Of a DNA stretch of 64,000 nucleotides, positions 27,072-35,118 are shown piece by piece. Below the pieces are notes generated by a model, which saw only the letters and a list, made by a program, of their open reading frames with translations, made no database searches and was not told the origin of the DNA. Every line of letters starts with the position of its first letter. Within the stretch, counting starts at the first letter, position 1. Both the position numbers and the translations under genes were made by a program. Origin of the DNA: Bradyrhizobium sp. B124 (GTDB lineage Bacteria; Pseudomonadota; Alphaproteobacteria; Rhizobiales; Xanthobacteraceae); assembly GCF_038967635.1 (NCBI RefSeq), contig NZ_CP152413.1, positions 7,816,001 to 7,880,000 on the forward strand, written 5' to 3'.

Positions 27072-27128
27072 AGCGCATCCTTCGAATCGTGCGATAAGAA
27101 TGCACCATCAAAGCTTGGGACTAAACAC
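26110..27128 (-). mobile_element. IS481-family insertion sequence, copy 2 (complete)
   Basis: A 1019-base element with the same ends as copy 1 (GTGTTTAGTCCC and GGGACTAAACAC), flanked by a CTAG direct duplication at 26106-26109 and 27129-27132. It is inserted in the MFS pseudogene, whose frame can be joined across it. It is near-identical to copy 1 at 3615-4633. Confidence 0.95.
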
Positions 27129-27226
27129 CTAGCGCGACCTTGTCGGCCGCCGACGACGTCATCTCGGTCATCGCCCACGCCGCACCGACGCCCCGGATTA
27201 GGATACCTAGATTGGACAACACGCCG

Positions 27227-27792
27227 TTAGTCTTACTGCGTCACAAACGATGATCTGTGTAGTGGTCGAACTTGATCGCACAACAAGGACGTCTCGACAG
27301 CGCTCGGACGAGCCCATGTTCGAGCCGCCGTCGCATCGTCGCGATTGAATTTGGAATGTGACGTTGGGTCCGCAGCGGCAGATCCGCGGGGTCTGTAATC
27401 TGCGGGGACGCGATCGAGCGGGATCGGCCGGGCGCGCCGAGCGCCTGAGTGGGGAATCGTCTCCCGCTCGGAGATCAGGAACCCGTAGGCTGCAATACAC
27501 ATCGTTGCGTGATGATGAAAGCCGCGCCAGCCGCGTCCCTCGAAGTGACCGAGCCCGACCTCCTGCTTGAGTTCCTGATAGTCGCGTTCGATGCGCCGGC
27601 GCAATTTAGCCGTCTCAACGAGAGTCCGGAATGCCACATCCTCCGGCAGTGTCGAGAGCCAGTATTTGGTAGGCTGGTCCTCGCCTTTTGGCCATTCGAT
27701 CAGCAGCCATTCCTCCAATCGCGGGGTGGTTTGCCAATAATCACGATGCGCGGCACGGACCCGCACGCGTGCAAAGCGCGAGGTCAGCTTGC
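27227..27792 (-). pseudogene. IS701-family element, 3' fragment
   Basis: From the terminal repeat (TCTTACTGCGTCA at 27231, next to a TTAG that fits the YTAR target of IS701) to about 27792, the sequence is nearly identical to the right part of the IS701 element at 48813-50323, in reverse orientation. It encodes the transposase C-terminal third: KLTSRFARVRVRAAHRDYWQ, EWLLIEWPKGEDQPTKYWLS, ERDYQELKQEVGLGHFEGRG. The rest of the element is missing. Confidence 0.88.
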
Positions 27793-28012
27793 TCCACAGA
27801 GTTGTCGGTCTCCGAACGACCGCGCCGAAGCCCCAGAATGCGACAAGATTGATGTTCTCAAAACGCAGCGACCGCCCGTGGGTTGCTAAATTCCTCAGGG
27901 TAGCCTGCGCGAAATCTTCGCATTCTGCCAACCAAACGCAGGATTGCGTGCATGAAGCCTCGCTAAGTGGGGAATTTATGCCCAGAAGCTTCGCAATACT
28001 GTCGCCTGTCAC
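27793..28012 (-). other. Unidentified coding-like sequence fused to the IS701 fragment
   Basis: An open minus-strand frame starts at 28012 (MTGDSIAKLLGINSPLSEAS) and runs in frame into the IS701 transposase fragment, making a 259-codon chimeric frame. The ~70 residues before the junction (including FENINLVAFWGFGAVVRRPT) match no family I recognise. They could be the remains of the sequence that truncated the IS701 copy. Confidence 0.4.
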
Positions 28013-28312
28013 CGGCTGTGCTTTGGTTCAATCTCTCGGGGGGCGAGTGATAGTAGGGCGGCGATTAGGGCAAGACAATCGGTCAGGTGAATCGAACCCA
28101 GGCGAGGCCTGTAAGGGTCAATTCGATTGCCAATGGCGTCAGCTTGGCAAGTCCGCTGCCTCCGGTACAGGTGATCTCTCTCCAAAATTGTGGGACGCAA
28201 GCTATCCTTTCAGTTTGGTACCGATTTCACGGGGGCGAATAGTACAGAGTTCGATCGAGTCCACTTAGCTGGAACCGAACTCCGGATGAGCAACACAAAA
28301 CGGGGAATTATC

Positions 28313-29395
28313 ATGTATGCGATCTCACGCCGCGAACTTCTGAAAAGGGCAGCGTCTGCTGTCGCCGCTACTTCTGTTACCTCGCTTGCCGGAGGCTCCG
28401 GCGCTTGCGCTGCTCAATCAATCGTAGCTGTTGAATGGGGTGGCAATAATATCAAAACGATGAGGACAATCGCTTCCAAGCAATCGGAGGTCAATGTCAA
28501 CTGGCAGGTACATGCTCCAAGTTCTTCAGCAACCTTCTCCAAGATCAAGGCCACCTGGCCGCATCCTGGCGTTGATTTGCTTGCGGGGTGGGACCTCAAC
28601 TGGCCCATGATGGGTGCGGAGGGGTGGGCGGAGCCTGTTACTGTGGAAAAGGTTCCTAACCTTGCAAATATCCCGCAGAAGTTGTTGGCTAAGGACGGGG
28701 GCGATTTGATTAATATACCCCGCACAATGTCCGCTATTCTTTGGTTTTACAGGAAGGATACGACTCCTTTCGAAATAGCGAAGTTGGATGATCTCCTGGA
28801 CCCCCGTCTTAAAGGGAAGATCTGCTTCCCGGCTCCTACGATCACTTCGAATCTTCAGATGGTGACGATGGCACTCGCTAAAGGCGGGGATGAGAAAAAC
28901 ATGGAGCCGGCTTGGGACTTCATTAAAAGACTCGCACAGAGCGGAAACATTGGACGCGTCGCTACCTCTGACGCTGATGTTTCGAGCTCCATTAGCTCCG
29001 GCGAAACCTCCGTGACCTTTGAAACAAGTACCTCCGCAATAAGATTAGCGCGCAACTTTCAAATACATTTCTTGGCTAAGCTTGATCCAAAGGCAACGGG
29101 ATTCCGGACCTTCTTCAATCAAGAAGGGTGGAGTGTTCTCAAAGGAGGGAACGCAGCCGCAGCGTTCAAGTTTGCGAACTTTACCATCGATCCGGAAATC
29201 AATGCGGAGCTCAACAGCATGATCGGCGGCATCCCCGTAAACACAAAGTCGAAGGTGCAGGAGGAGGTGAAGACGTTTGCGTACAACAGCGACGAGATGG
29301 AGCGATATGCGTACGTCCCGGACTGGTCCTATGTGTCTACGCAGGGCGATCTGTGGATGAAGCGCTGGGAAAAGGAAATTCAACCGCTGCTGTAG
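28313..29395 (+). CDS. ABC transporter substrate-binding protein, PotD/spermidine-putrescine type
   Basis: A 360-residue periplasmic binding protein. The N-terminus has a twin-arginine-like signal (SRRELLKRAASAVAATSV, residues 4-21) with cleavage expected after the Ala-rich stretch near residue 35. The mature part starts IVAVEWGGNN, which resembles the start of the extracellular solute-binding family that includes PotD/PotF. ATG 28313 follows CGGGGAATTATC. It is the first gene of a four-gene operon with two permeases and an ATPase (28313-32240). The likely ligand is a polyamine or other small cationic amine, but the ligand residues cannot be assigned here. Confidence 0.88.
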   Translation: MYAISRRELLKRAASAVAATSVTSLAGGSGACAAQSIVAVEWGGNNIKTMRTIASKQSEVNVNWQVHAPSSSATFSKIKATWPHPGVDLLAGWDLNWPMMGAEGWAEPVTVEKVPNLANIPQKLLAKDGGDLINIPRTMSAILWFYRKDTTPFEIAKLDDLLDPRLKGKICFPAPTITSNLQMVTMALAKGGDEKNMEPAWDFIKRLAQSGNIGRVATSDADVSSSISSGETSVTFETSTSAIRLARNFQIHFLAKLDPKATGFRTFFNQEGWSVLKGGNAAAAFKFANFTIDPEINAELNSMIGGIPVNTKSKVQEEVKTFAYNSDEMERYAYVPDWSYVSTQGDLWMKRWEKEIQPLL

Positions 29396-29448
29396 CCCGT
29401 GAAGTCGAACTCGAGCTTCGGACGAAAGCGATTCAGCAAGAGGTGAGA

Positions 29449-30297
29449 ATGAAGAGCGCGAAATCATCGTTGCTGCTGCTCATTCCGGCGACAGCGCTAA
29501 TGGTCGTCTTCTTGGCAGTGCCGATGTTGATGGTGCTCGATGAGAGTTTTCGAACATATTCGCCCGGGCGAATCGGTGCGGTTGCGGGCGCTCCTCGAAC
29601 CACGGAGAACTACTCGGATCTCCTTCTCCCCGTCTATGCTAGATATTTCTTGCAAACGTATGTTTTGGCTTTTTGTGCATCGCTCATCGCGGTCGCAACT
29701 GCCTTCCCGATTGCGTACTACATCGCAAGAAACGCCTCTCCACGGGTACGAAAAACGTGGATCTCCGCGCTTATTGGATTGATGTTTCTGAATGCCTTGG
29801 TTCGAATCTACGCGATCCAGCTGACCTTCGGATCCATAGGAGTGGTGGCTCCACTGATGTCTTTCATCGGAGTCAACACAAATGGGACATTGTATATCAA
29901 CTGGGTCGTCATTGCCGGATTGCTGCAATATGCAATCCCTATTTCAATCCTGATCCTGATCGGGGCGATACAAAGCCTCAATCCCCGCTTGATCGAAGCA
30001 GCTCTGTCTTTGGGGGCCTCGGCTTTCGAGGCTCATTCAACGATCACGATGCCGCTGTGCATGCGCGGCCTGATCTCGTCATTCCTTGTTTCGATGACAC
30101 TCGGCGTGAGTGCTTTCGCTATACCGTGGATACTGGGGAGAGGGCGCGTACTATTCATTTCGAATCTTATTTACAGCCGGTTTAGTGAAAACGCCAACTT
30201 TCCGAGTGGAGCGGCGATATCGATCGTCATGATCGTACTTTCGATGCTCCTGATTTTCGTCTTATCAAGACTGGCGACCAAGTTCGACCGGACGTGA
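29449..30297 (+). CDS. ABC transporter permease, PotB type
   Basis: A 282-residue inner-membrane protein with about six transmembrane helices; the first is ~LLLLIPATALMVVFLAVPML. The cytoplasmic EAA loop that contacts the ATPase is EAALSLGASAFEAHSTITMP (~183-202). ATG 29449 follows GAGGTGAGA. It lies 53 bases after the binding-protein gene and 7 bases before the second permease. Confidence 0.9.
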   Translation: MKSAKSSLLLLIPATALMVVFLAVPMLMVLDESFRTYSPGRIGAVAGAPRTTENYSDLLLPVYARYFLQTYVLAFCASLIAVATAFPIAYYIARNASPRVRKTWISALIGLMFLNALVRIYAIQLTFGSIGVVAPLMSFIGVNTNGTLYINWVVIAGLLQYAIPISILILIGAIQSLNPRLIEAALSLGASAFEAHSTITMPLCMRGLISSFLVSMTLGVSAFAIPWILGRGRVLFISNLIYSRFSENANFPSGAAISIVMIVLSMLLIFVLSRLATKFDRT

Positions 30298-30304
30298 GGA
30301 GCTC

Positions 30305-31132
30305 ATGTTTAGCAAACGAACTAAAGATGCAATGCTTAGCTTCGGAGTGGGAGCTGCCGTAGCAGTTACAGCGGTGTTCTTGGTCGTGCCTGTGATCACG
30401 ACTGTCACCATGGCCTTCGATGCGCGCGACTATCTCGGTCCATTTCCCCCGCCGGCATTGTCAACGCAATGGTTCAAGCAATTCTTCAACAACGGTTACC
30501 TGTGGTCGGGATTTGGCACCAGCCTGATCTTGGCGACGACGACCACTATCATCGCAACGGTTATTGGCACGGCGGCGGCCTTGTCCATCAGCCGCATGTC
30601 GTCTCACCTACGAGACCTTCTTACAACGGCATTCTTGTCGCCTCTCGTGCTGCCCGGGGTGATTATCGGGTTCGCCTTACTTATGCTCTTTTCGCTGTTG
30701 GACGTCCTCTCGCCGTTCACAAAGCTAATTGCCGGACACCTAATTATCACTGTCCCATATTCGTTGCGAATGGCCTTGATCGGACTAAGCGGCGTCAGTC
30801 CAGCGTTACGCGAGGCGGCACTATCTCTCGGCGCAAATGAACGGCAAGCATTGTTCACAGTAATTGTTCCGCTCGCGAAGAACAGCATAGCTGCAGGTGC
30901 GATCTTCGCATTTGCATTTTCAATGGACGACCTGACGGTCAGCTTGTTCCTCAGCGACTTTAAGACTTACACACTTCCAGTAGCTCTCGTCAGCCTCATG
31001 AGATCGGATTTCGATCTCACGCTTGCGGCGGCCGCTGTATTCTTAATGGGGCTGACTGTTGTTTTGCTAGTCGTTCTCGACCGCGTGGTTGGGTTGGAGC
31101 GTGTGATCGGCCACGGAATCTACAAGGCGTAA
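30305..31132 (+). CDS. ABC transporter permease, PotC type
   Basis: A 275-residue permease with six predicted membrane segments and the EAA loop EAALSLGANERQALFTVIVP (~173-192). The C-terminal half includes FAFSMDDLTVSLFLSDFKTY, a sequence style shared with PotC proteins. GAGGAGCTC precedes the ATG at 30305. The ATPase gene starts 4 bases after its stop. Confidence 0.9.
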   Translation: MFSKRTKDAMLSFGVGAAVAVTAVFLVVPVITTVTMAFDARDYLGPFPPPALSTQWFKQFFNNGYLWSGFGTSLILATTTTIIATVIGTAAALSISRMSSHLRDLLTTAFLSPLVLPGVIIGFALLMLFSLLDVLSPFTKLIAGHLIITVPYSLRMALIGLSGVSPALREAALSLGANERQALFTVIVPLAKNSIAAGAIFAFAFSMDDLTVSLFLSDFKTYTLPVALVSLMRSDFDLTLAAAAVFLMGLTVVLLVVLDRVVGLERVIGHGIYKA

Positions 31133-31136
31133 TCCG

Positions 31137-32240
31137 ATGAATGTGCTCGAGCTGAGCGATGTAACAAAAAAGTACGGTGAATTCGTAGCTGTCGACAATT
31201 TATCTCTGCAGATCGAAAAGGGTAAGGTGGTATCCCTTCTAGGCCCAAGCGGCTGCGGTAAAACAACGACACTGCGCATAATTGCCGGCTTTACTTCGCC
31301 CAATAGTGGCATTGTGAAAATTTCGGGTCGGGATGTCGGGCATCTAAGGCCTTATGAGCGCAGCGTTGGGTTGTTGTTTCAGGATTATGCGCTTTTTCCC
31401 CATATGACGGTGGGCGAAAATGTCGCGTATGGGATGCGTTATCGCGGCACGGCGCGATCGGTAATACCCTCTCGCGTAAAGCAGATGCTGTCGCTTGTGC
31501 AGTTGGTCGGCATGGAAGACAGGTACCCCCGCCACATGAGCGGTGGCCAACAACAGCGTGTCGCGCTGGCGCGGGCGCTAGCAATCGATCCTCAGATTGT
31601 GCTCCTAGACGAGCCATTGTCAGCTCTTGATGCGAAGCTGCGCCTTGAATTGAGAGTCGAGCTGAAGGAAATACTTAGATCTGTCGGGGCAACGACCATC
31701 GTCGTGACCCATGATCAGGACGAAGCGCTTAGCTTGGGCGACGAAGTCGTAGTTATGGGGGGTGGCAGGATCGTACAGCGTGGAACGCCAACACAAGTTT
31801 ACGAGGCACCTGCAGATAAGTTTGTTGCGGAATTCGTGGGAAGGTCAAACTGGTTCCGCGGAGCGAGCTGTGCTCAATCGAGCAACGATAAAACTGTGTT
31901 CCTTACCAGAGAAGGCATTGAGATTCGCGTAAAATCAGCGCCGGTACGCCAGCGTGACACGGCAGATCTATGTGTGAGACCGGAAAACGTGGAGTTGGTG
32001 GACCTGGCTGCGTCTGAAATTGCCAAGATCAAGGACGCAAATATCCTATCGTGCACGGTACTCGACGTGGCGCCTCTTGGAGCGGACGTGCATGTAGTCG
32101 TCGAGCTTCCCGGGAAGAGCCGTTTATTGGCGATTCGCAAGAATGACGGGAGAACTGCTGGTCTCGTCCCCGGGCAACCGGTCCGGGCCGTCTTTACTGC
32201 GTCGAGTGTGCTTGCATTTGAGCCCCCTAACGTTAAGTGA
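31137..32240 (+). CDS. ABC transporter ATP-binding protein, PotA type
   Basis: A 367-residue ATPase with Walker A GPSGCGKTT (~37-45), Q-loop FQDYALFP (~80), signature MSGGQQQRVALARALA (~132-147), Walker B IVLLDEPLSALD (~153-164) and switch His VVTHDQDEA. The C-terminal ~120 residues form a TOBE-type regulatory domain (LCVRPENVELV, DVAPLGADVHVVVELPGKS). It energises the transporter encoded by the three upstream genes. Confidence 0.93.
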   Translation: MNVLELSDVTKKYGEFVAVDNLSLQIEKGKVVSLLGPSGCGKTTTLRIIAGFTSPNSGIVKISGRDVGHLRPYERSVGLLFQDYALFPHMTVGENVAYGMRYRGTARSVIPSRVKQMLSLVQLVGMEDRYPRHMSGGQQQRVALARALAIDPQIVLLDEPLSALDAKLRLELRVELKEILRSVGATTIVVTHDQDEALSLGDEVVVMGGGRIVQRGTPTQVYEAPADKFVAEFVGRSNWFRGASCAQSSNDKTVFLTREGIEIRVKSAPVRQRDTADLCVRPENVELVDLAASEIAKIKDANILSCTVLDVAPLGADVHVVVELPGKSRLLAIRKNDGRTAGLVPGQPVRAVFTASSVLAFEPPNVK

Positions 32241-33254
32241 CTGGGCTAAGCTTCTGCCGACGATTCCGCGGTCTTGGATACGTCTGTGTCTCGGAATCCA
32301 AGATGGTCAATCCAATCCTTCTTTCGGACCCGTTGAGCAAGCATTCAACTCCCAGGGATGCCGGACAGCCTCAAGAGTCTGAAATCGGCCGCGCTGCAAA
32401 GATGAGAACGCCTCGCGATACCAACGCTGCAGCGGGGCGTTGCGAAAAAATGGCGATGTAAAGGGAGCGCATTGTGGAAACCATCATCCTAGTCCAAGAC
32501 CGTGTTGGCCATCTCTCCCTCGGTCAGCGATGTGCAAATCCGGCGCTTTCCAACGGGTGCAAGTTCCACCCGGCCTGCCCTCCAGGCGAGTGAGGTGAGG
32601 AACTGGATAAAGCCTTCGATTATCCGTCAAGAGCGTGTGCAAACGTCAACGCGAGTGAATCCAGAGCGGGCTGCAAATCGGATCATGTGCGGGCTGACCC
32701 AACACTGTTCCGGATTGTAGCTGGAAGAATGAGCGAAGTAGTACGTCCGGACGCTGCGCGGCGCAATGGCGACAGCATTGCAGGAAGGAAAGCGTATGCA
32801 GCAGACGCCCGCAGCGGGCAGGCAAGCCATGGGGTTGCTGAGAATTGCAGTGCTGCTAGAGCTAAAATGCCGGATCTCCGTTTCAAGGCGAGCGCGTGAC
32901 GTAGTAATACTGGCATTGGTGACCCCGCTCAAATTCTCTGGAGCAGACCGTCTTCGTCGTCAGGTCGGTAAGTTGTAAGTGCGCATCCATCGCCCTCGAA
33001 TCTCGCGTGGGCCAATAAGGACGACGCACATAGAGCGTTTTCGACATCCGTGTTCATCGCCGGGGGCTTGACCTCGTTGATTGCAGAGGCGAACCCGGCA
33101 GAGCGCGAGTAAAGGAGTAAAAGCTTCGCGTTATGACGATCAGACGCGGAATTTCTGCCTTCGGCCGGCTCAGATTGGTCAACTTCAGAATCGGGGGCGA
33201 AGTACTATTTGCTCGAGATGAAGCGTATCGCCGGTTCGGCGGAGAGGACAAAGC
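32241..33254. other. 1-kb stretch before the carnitine operon
   Basis: Short overlapping frames only. One 41-codon plus-strand frame (33134-33258, MTIRRGISAFGRLRLVNFRI at its start) ends in a TGA overlapping the ATG of the next gene (ATGA, 33255-33258). It could be a translated leader or the tail of a lost upstream gene. I see no hairpin terminator of the ABC operon that I would defend. Confidence 0.4.
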
Positions 33255-34139
33255 ATGATTTCGGAGGTGTTCATCACCTGTGCGGTCACGGGGGGCGCGG
33301 CCGCCAGGCAGCCGAACGTGCCGATAACCCCAGAGCAGATCGCGGAGGCGGCGATCGAAGCGACGCGGGCGGGGGCGGCAGCCGTGCATATCCACGTCCG
33401 GGATCCCAAGACAGGAAAGAGTTCGCGGGATCCAGCGCTTTTTCGGGATGTGGTACAACGGATCCGCAAGTCGGACGTAAACCCGGTCCTCAACCTAACT
33501 GCCGGTACGGGCAGTGACCTCGTATTGGGCGGGCCGGACTCTCCACTGCCGCCGGCGCCGCGGACGGACATGCCTGGCGCGATTGAGCGACTGGTGCATG
33601 TGGAAGAGTTGCGCCCTGAGATTTGCACTGTGGATTGTGGCTCTATGAACTTCGGGTCTGGCGAGTTCATCATGGCCAACACGCCGGGAATGCTGAGCGC
33701 GCTAAGTAAGCGCGTGCAAGAGCTTGGAGTGCATCCTGAGCTCGAGGTGTTCGATACGGGGCATCTGGTGCAGGTGCACGATTTGATCAAAGGGGGGGTC
33801 ATCGACAATCCGCCACTCATCCAGCTTTGCATGGGGATCCGCTACGGAGCTCCGGACGATCTCGGCACTCTAATGGCGTTGGTGCATCAACTTCCGCCGG
33901 GCGCTGTCTACTCGGCCTTCTCGATCGGTCGGAAGCAGCTTCCGTACGTGGCCTTGGCGCCCTTAGCTGGCGCAAACGTGAGGGTGGGATTGGAGGACAA
34001 TCTGTATCTCTCCCGCGGTCGGCTGGCGACCAATGCCGAGCTCGTGGAGCGGGCGGTGCAGATTCTGGAACGGATCGGGGTGCGGGTCATGAGCCCGGAT
34101 GAGATGCGCGAAAAGCTTGCACTCAAAGCTTATCGCTAA
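33255..34139 (+). CDS. beta-Keto acid cleavage enzyme (BKACE), probable 3-dehydrocarnitine cleavage
   Basis: A 294-residue Zn-dependent enzyme of the 3-keto-5-aminohexanoate cleavage family. Visible features are the N-terminal FITCAVTGG, the zinc-binding HIHVRD (~45-50), NLTAGTG, VDCGSMNF, EVFDTGHL and GLEDNLYLSRG with the third ligand Glu (~245). It condenses a beta-keto acid with acetyl-CoA to give acetoacetyl-CoA plus a CoA ester. Next to a carnitine dehydrogenase-thioesterase fusion, the likely reaction is 3-dehydrocarnitine to betainyl-CoA and acetoacetate (known from Pseudomonas cdhC-type pathways; substrate inferred from context). The SDR gene follows after 12 bases. Confidence 0.88.
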   Translation: MISEVFITCAVTGGAAARQPNVPITPEQIAEAAIEATRAGAAAVHIHVRDPKTGKSSRDPALFRDVVQRIRKSDVNPVLNLTAGTGSDLVLGGPDSPLPPAPRTDMPGAIERLVHVEELRPEICTVDCGSMNFGSGEFIMANTPGMLSALSKRVQELGVHPELEVFDTGHLVQVHDLIKGGVIDNPPLIQLCMGIRYGAPDDLGTLMALVHQLPPGAVYSAFSIGRKQLPYVALAPLAGANVRVGLEDNLYLSRGRLATNAELVERAVQILERIGVRVMSPDEMREKLALKAYR

Positions 34140-34151
34140 AGGAGACATTTC

Positions 34152-34931
34152 ATGACTAGCGGATCACTCAACGAACAGCAATCCTATGCGAACGGTTGGT
34201 CGCTGAAGGGGCGAGTCGCGCTGGTGACGGGAGCGGCGGGCGGGCTTGGGAAGGCCATCGTGACCGACCTGCGCGAACGCGGCGCGGACGTGTATGGCAT
34301 CGACATCGCTGGCCAGGACGTCTTTCGCGCCGATCTCTCCACCGCGGCTGGGAACCGGGACATGGTCGCCCATGTACTTGCAGCTGCAGGACGCCTCGAC
34401 ATCCTTGTGTTGAATGCTGGATTCCAGGTCGTCTCGCCGCTCGACGAATTTCCAGATAGCGAATGGGAGCGTCAGCGTGCTGTGATGCTGGATGGTCCTT
34501 TCTTTGCCCTGAAGGCGGCGTGGTCGGCGTTGACGAAGGCGCCCGGCGGTCGCGTCATCGTTACGGCGTCATCCTGCAGCTGGGGAGGCGCCCGCCAAAA
34601 GGCGGGATACTGTGCCTCGAAACACGGCGTTCTTGGCCTGGTCCGAGTTGCCGCTTTGGAAGGCGCTGCGCATGGCCTTACTGCCAACGCCGTCTCGCCG
34701 GGCTGGATGGACACCGGCATGATGCGCGGTCAGCTGGAGGCTCACGCTGCAACTCGAGGCATTAGTGTCGATGAAGTCATTGAAGGGTTTCGCGCGGCAC
34801 AGCCGGCCAATCGCTTCGTCGACGTTCGAGAGGTTGCTGCGGCCGTCGGGTTCCTCGCAAGCCCTTGCGCTTCCGCAATAAACGGCACGTGCATCCCCAT
34901 CGATCTCGGCGCCAGCGCCAGAGCCTCGTGA
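34152..34931 (+). CDS. Short-chain dehydrogenase/reductase
   Basis: A 259-residue classical SDR. It has the cofactor motif TGAAGGLG (~26-33), the NAG motif in LVLNAGFQ, the catalytic Ser in TASSCSWGG and YCASK (~Tyr152/Lys156), and a C-terminal IPIDLGASA tail. It starts 12 bases after the BKACE gene with AAAGGAG upstream. In this operon it could be a 3-hydroxybutyrate dehydrogenase handling acetoacetate, or an enzyme oxidising D-carnitine; the sequence alone does not decide. Confidence 0.87.
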   Translation: MTSGSLNEQQSYANGWSLKGRVALVTGAAGGLGKAIVTDLRERGADVYGIDIAGQDVFRADLSTAAGNRDMVAHVLAAAGRLDILVLNAGFQVVSPLDEFPDSEWERQRAVMLDGPFFALKAAWSALTKAPGGRVIVTASSCSWGGARQKAGYCASKHGVLGLVRVAALEGAAHGLTANAVSPGWMDTGMMRGQLEAHAATRGISVDEVIEGFRAAQPANRFVDVREVAAAVGFLASPCASAINGTCIPIDLGASARAS

Positions 34932-34992
34932 TGATCAGCGTGGATATCTGCGGCGATCACCGGCGCTCGTCCGGCAGTCGGAGTGAACATTG
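34926..34992. repeat. Short degenerate repeat, copy 1 (second near 54127)
   Basis: The segment from CCTCGTGATGATCAGCGTGG to CTCGTCCGGCAGTCG recurs with several changes at about 54127-54190, just after IS481 copy 3. It covers the end of the SDR gene and the spacer, and it is not explained by any IS element. Confidence 0.5.
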
Positions 34993-35106
34993 GCCGACCA
35001 ACGGCGGGTTCGTATAGACGCGCGGTGGAGTTCTTAAGAGAATCGGGGCGCGGGTGATGAATCCGGACGAGCTCCGCGAAAAGGGCGCACTCAAAGTTCA
35101 TGCTTG
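34993..35106 (+). pseudogene. C-terminal fragment of a second BKACE gene
   Basis: After the SDR stop, the sequence from about 35020 closely matches the 3' end of the BKACE gene at 33255-34139: it encodes RIGARVMNPDELREKGALKV and then HA-stop, against RIGVRVMSPDEMREKLALKA in the intact gene. No start or upstream part exists. The operon thus once held a second BKACE gene, or the segment was duplicated and deleted. The intact CDH-thioesterase gene starts directly after. Confidence 0.75.
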
Positions 35107-35118
35107 AGGTCAAAATTG

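Larger units (their letters stand above)
24623..27226 (-). pseudogene. MFS exporter with C-terminal extra domain, broken and interrupted by IS481
   Basis: Reading on the minus strand from 27226: NGVLSNLGILIRGVGAAWAM then TEMTSSAADKVAL; after the IS481 insert, QTATALPVMLLALPAGAIAD and MYDRRHVALVALS; then SGVALMYPAWYSSVSEQVSP, NGISFNIARSFGPAIGGAWL, a segment with DLLSEGAQTYGIMLGAFGFG, and AYQAAYSGGIALGSWGWGHL. A soluble C-terminal domain follows (VVEIEYRVAAENARAFHKLI, ERYHCPTWLDYLRQRNRWT). This is the layout of DHA3-type MFS transporters with a fused C-terminal monooxygenase-like domain. Several frameshifts, IS481 at 26110-27128 and loss of the 5' end at the IS701 fragment (27227) make it a pseudogene. 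Confidence 0.82.

Noticed and set aside
28135..28165. Sequence GGCGTCAGCTTGGCAAG upstream of the first ABC operon resembling a TtsI (tts) box
   Set aside because: Only the first half (GTCAGCTT) matches well, the rest does not, and the downstream genes are not type III secretion genes.
33134..33258. 41-codon frame overlapping the BKACE start by ATGA
   Set aside because: Too short, with poor ribosome-site spacing and no family; noted in the gap entry rather than called as a gene.
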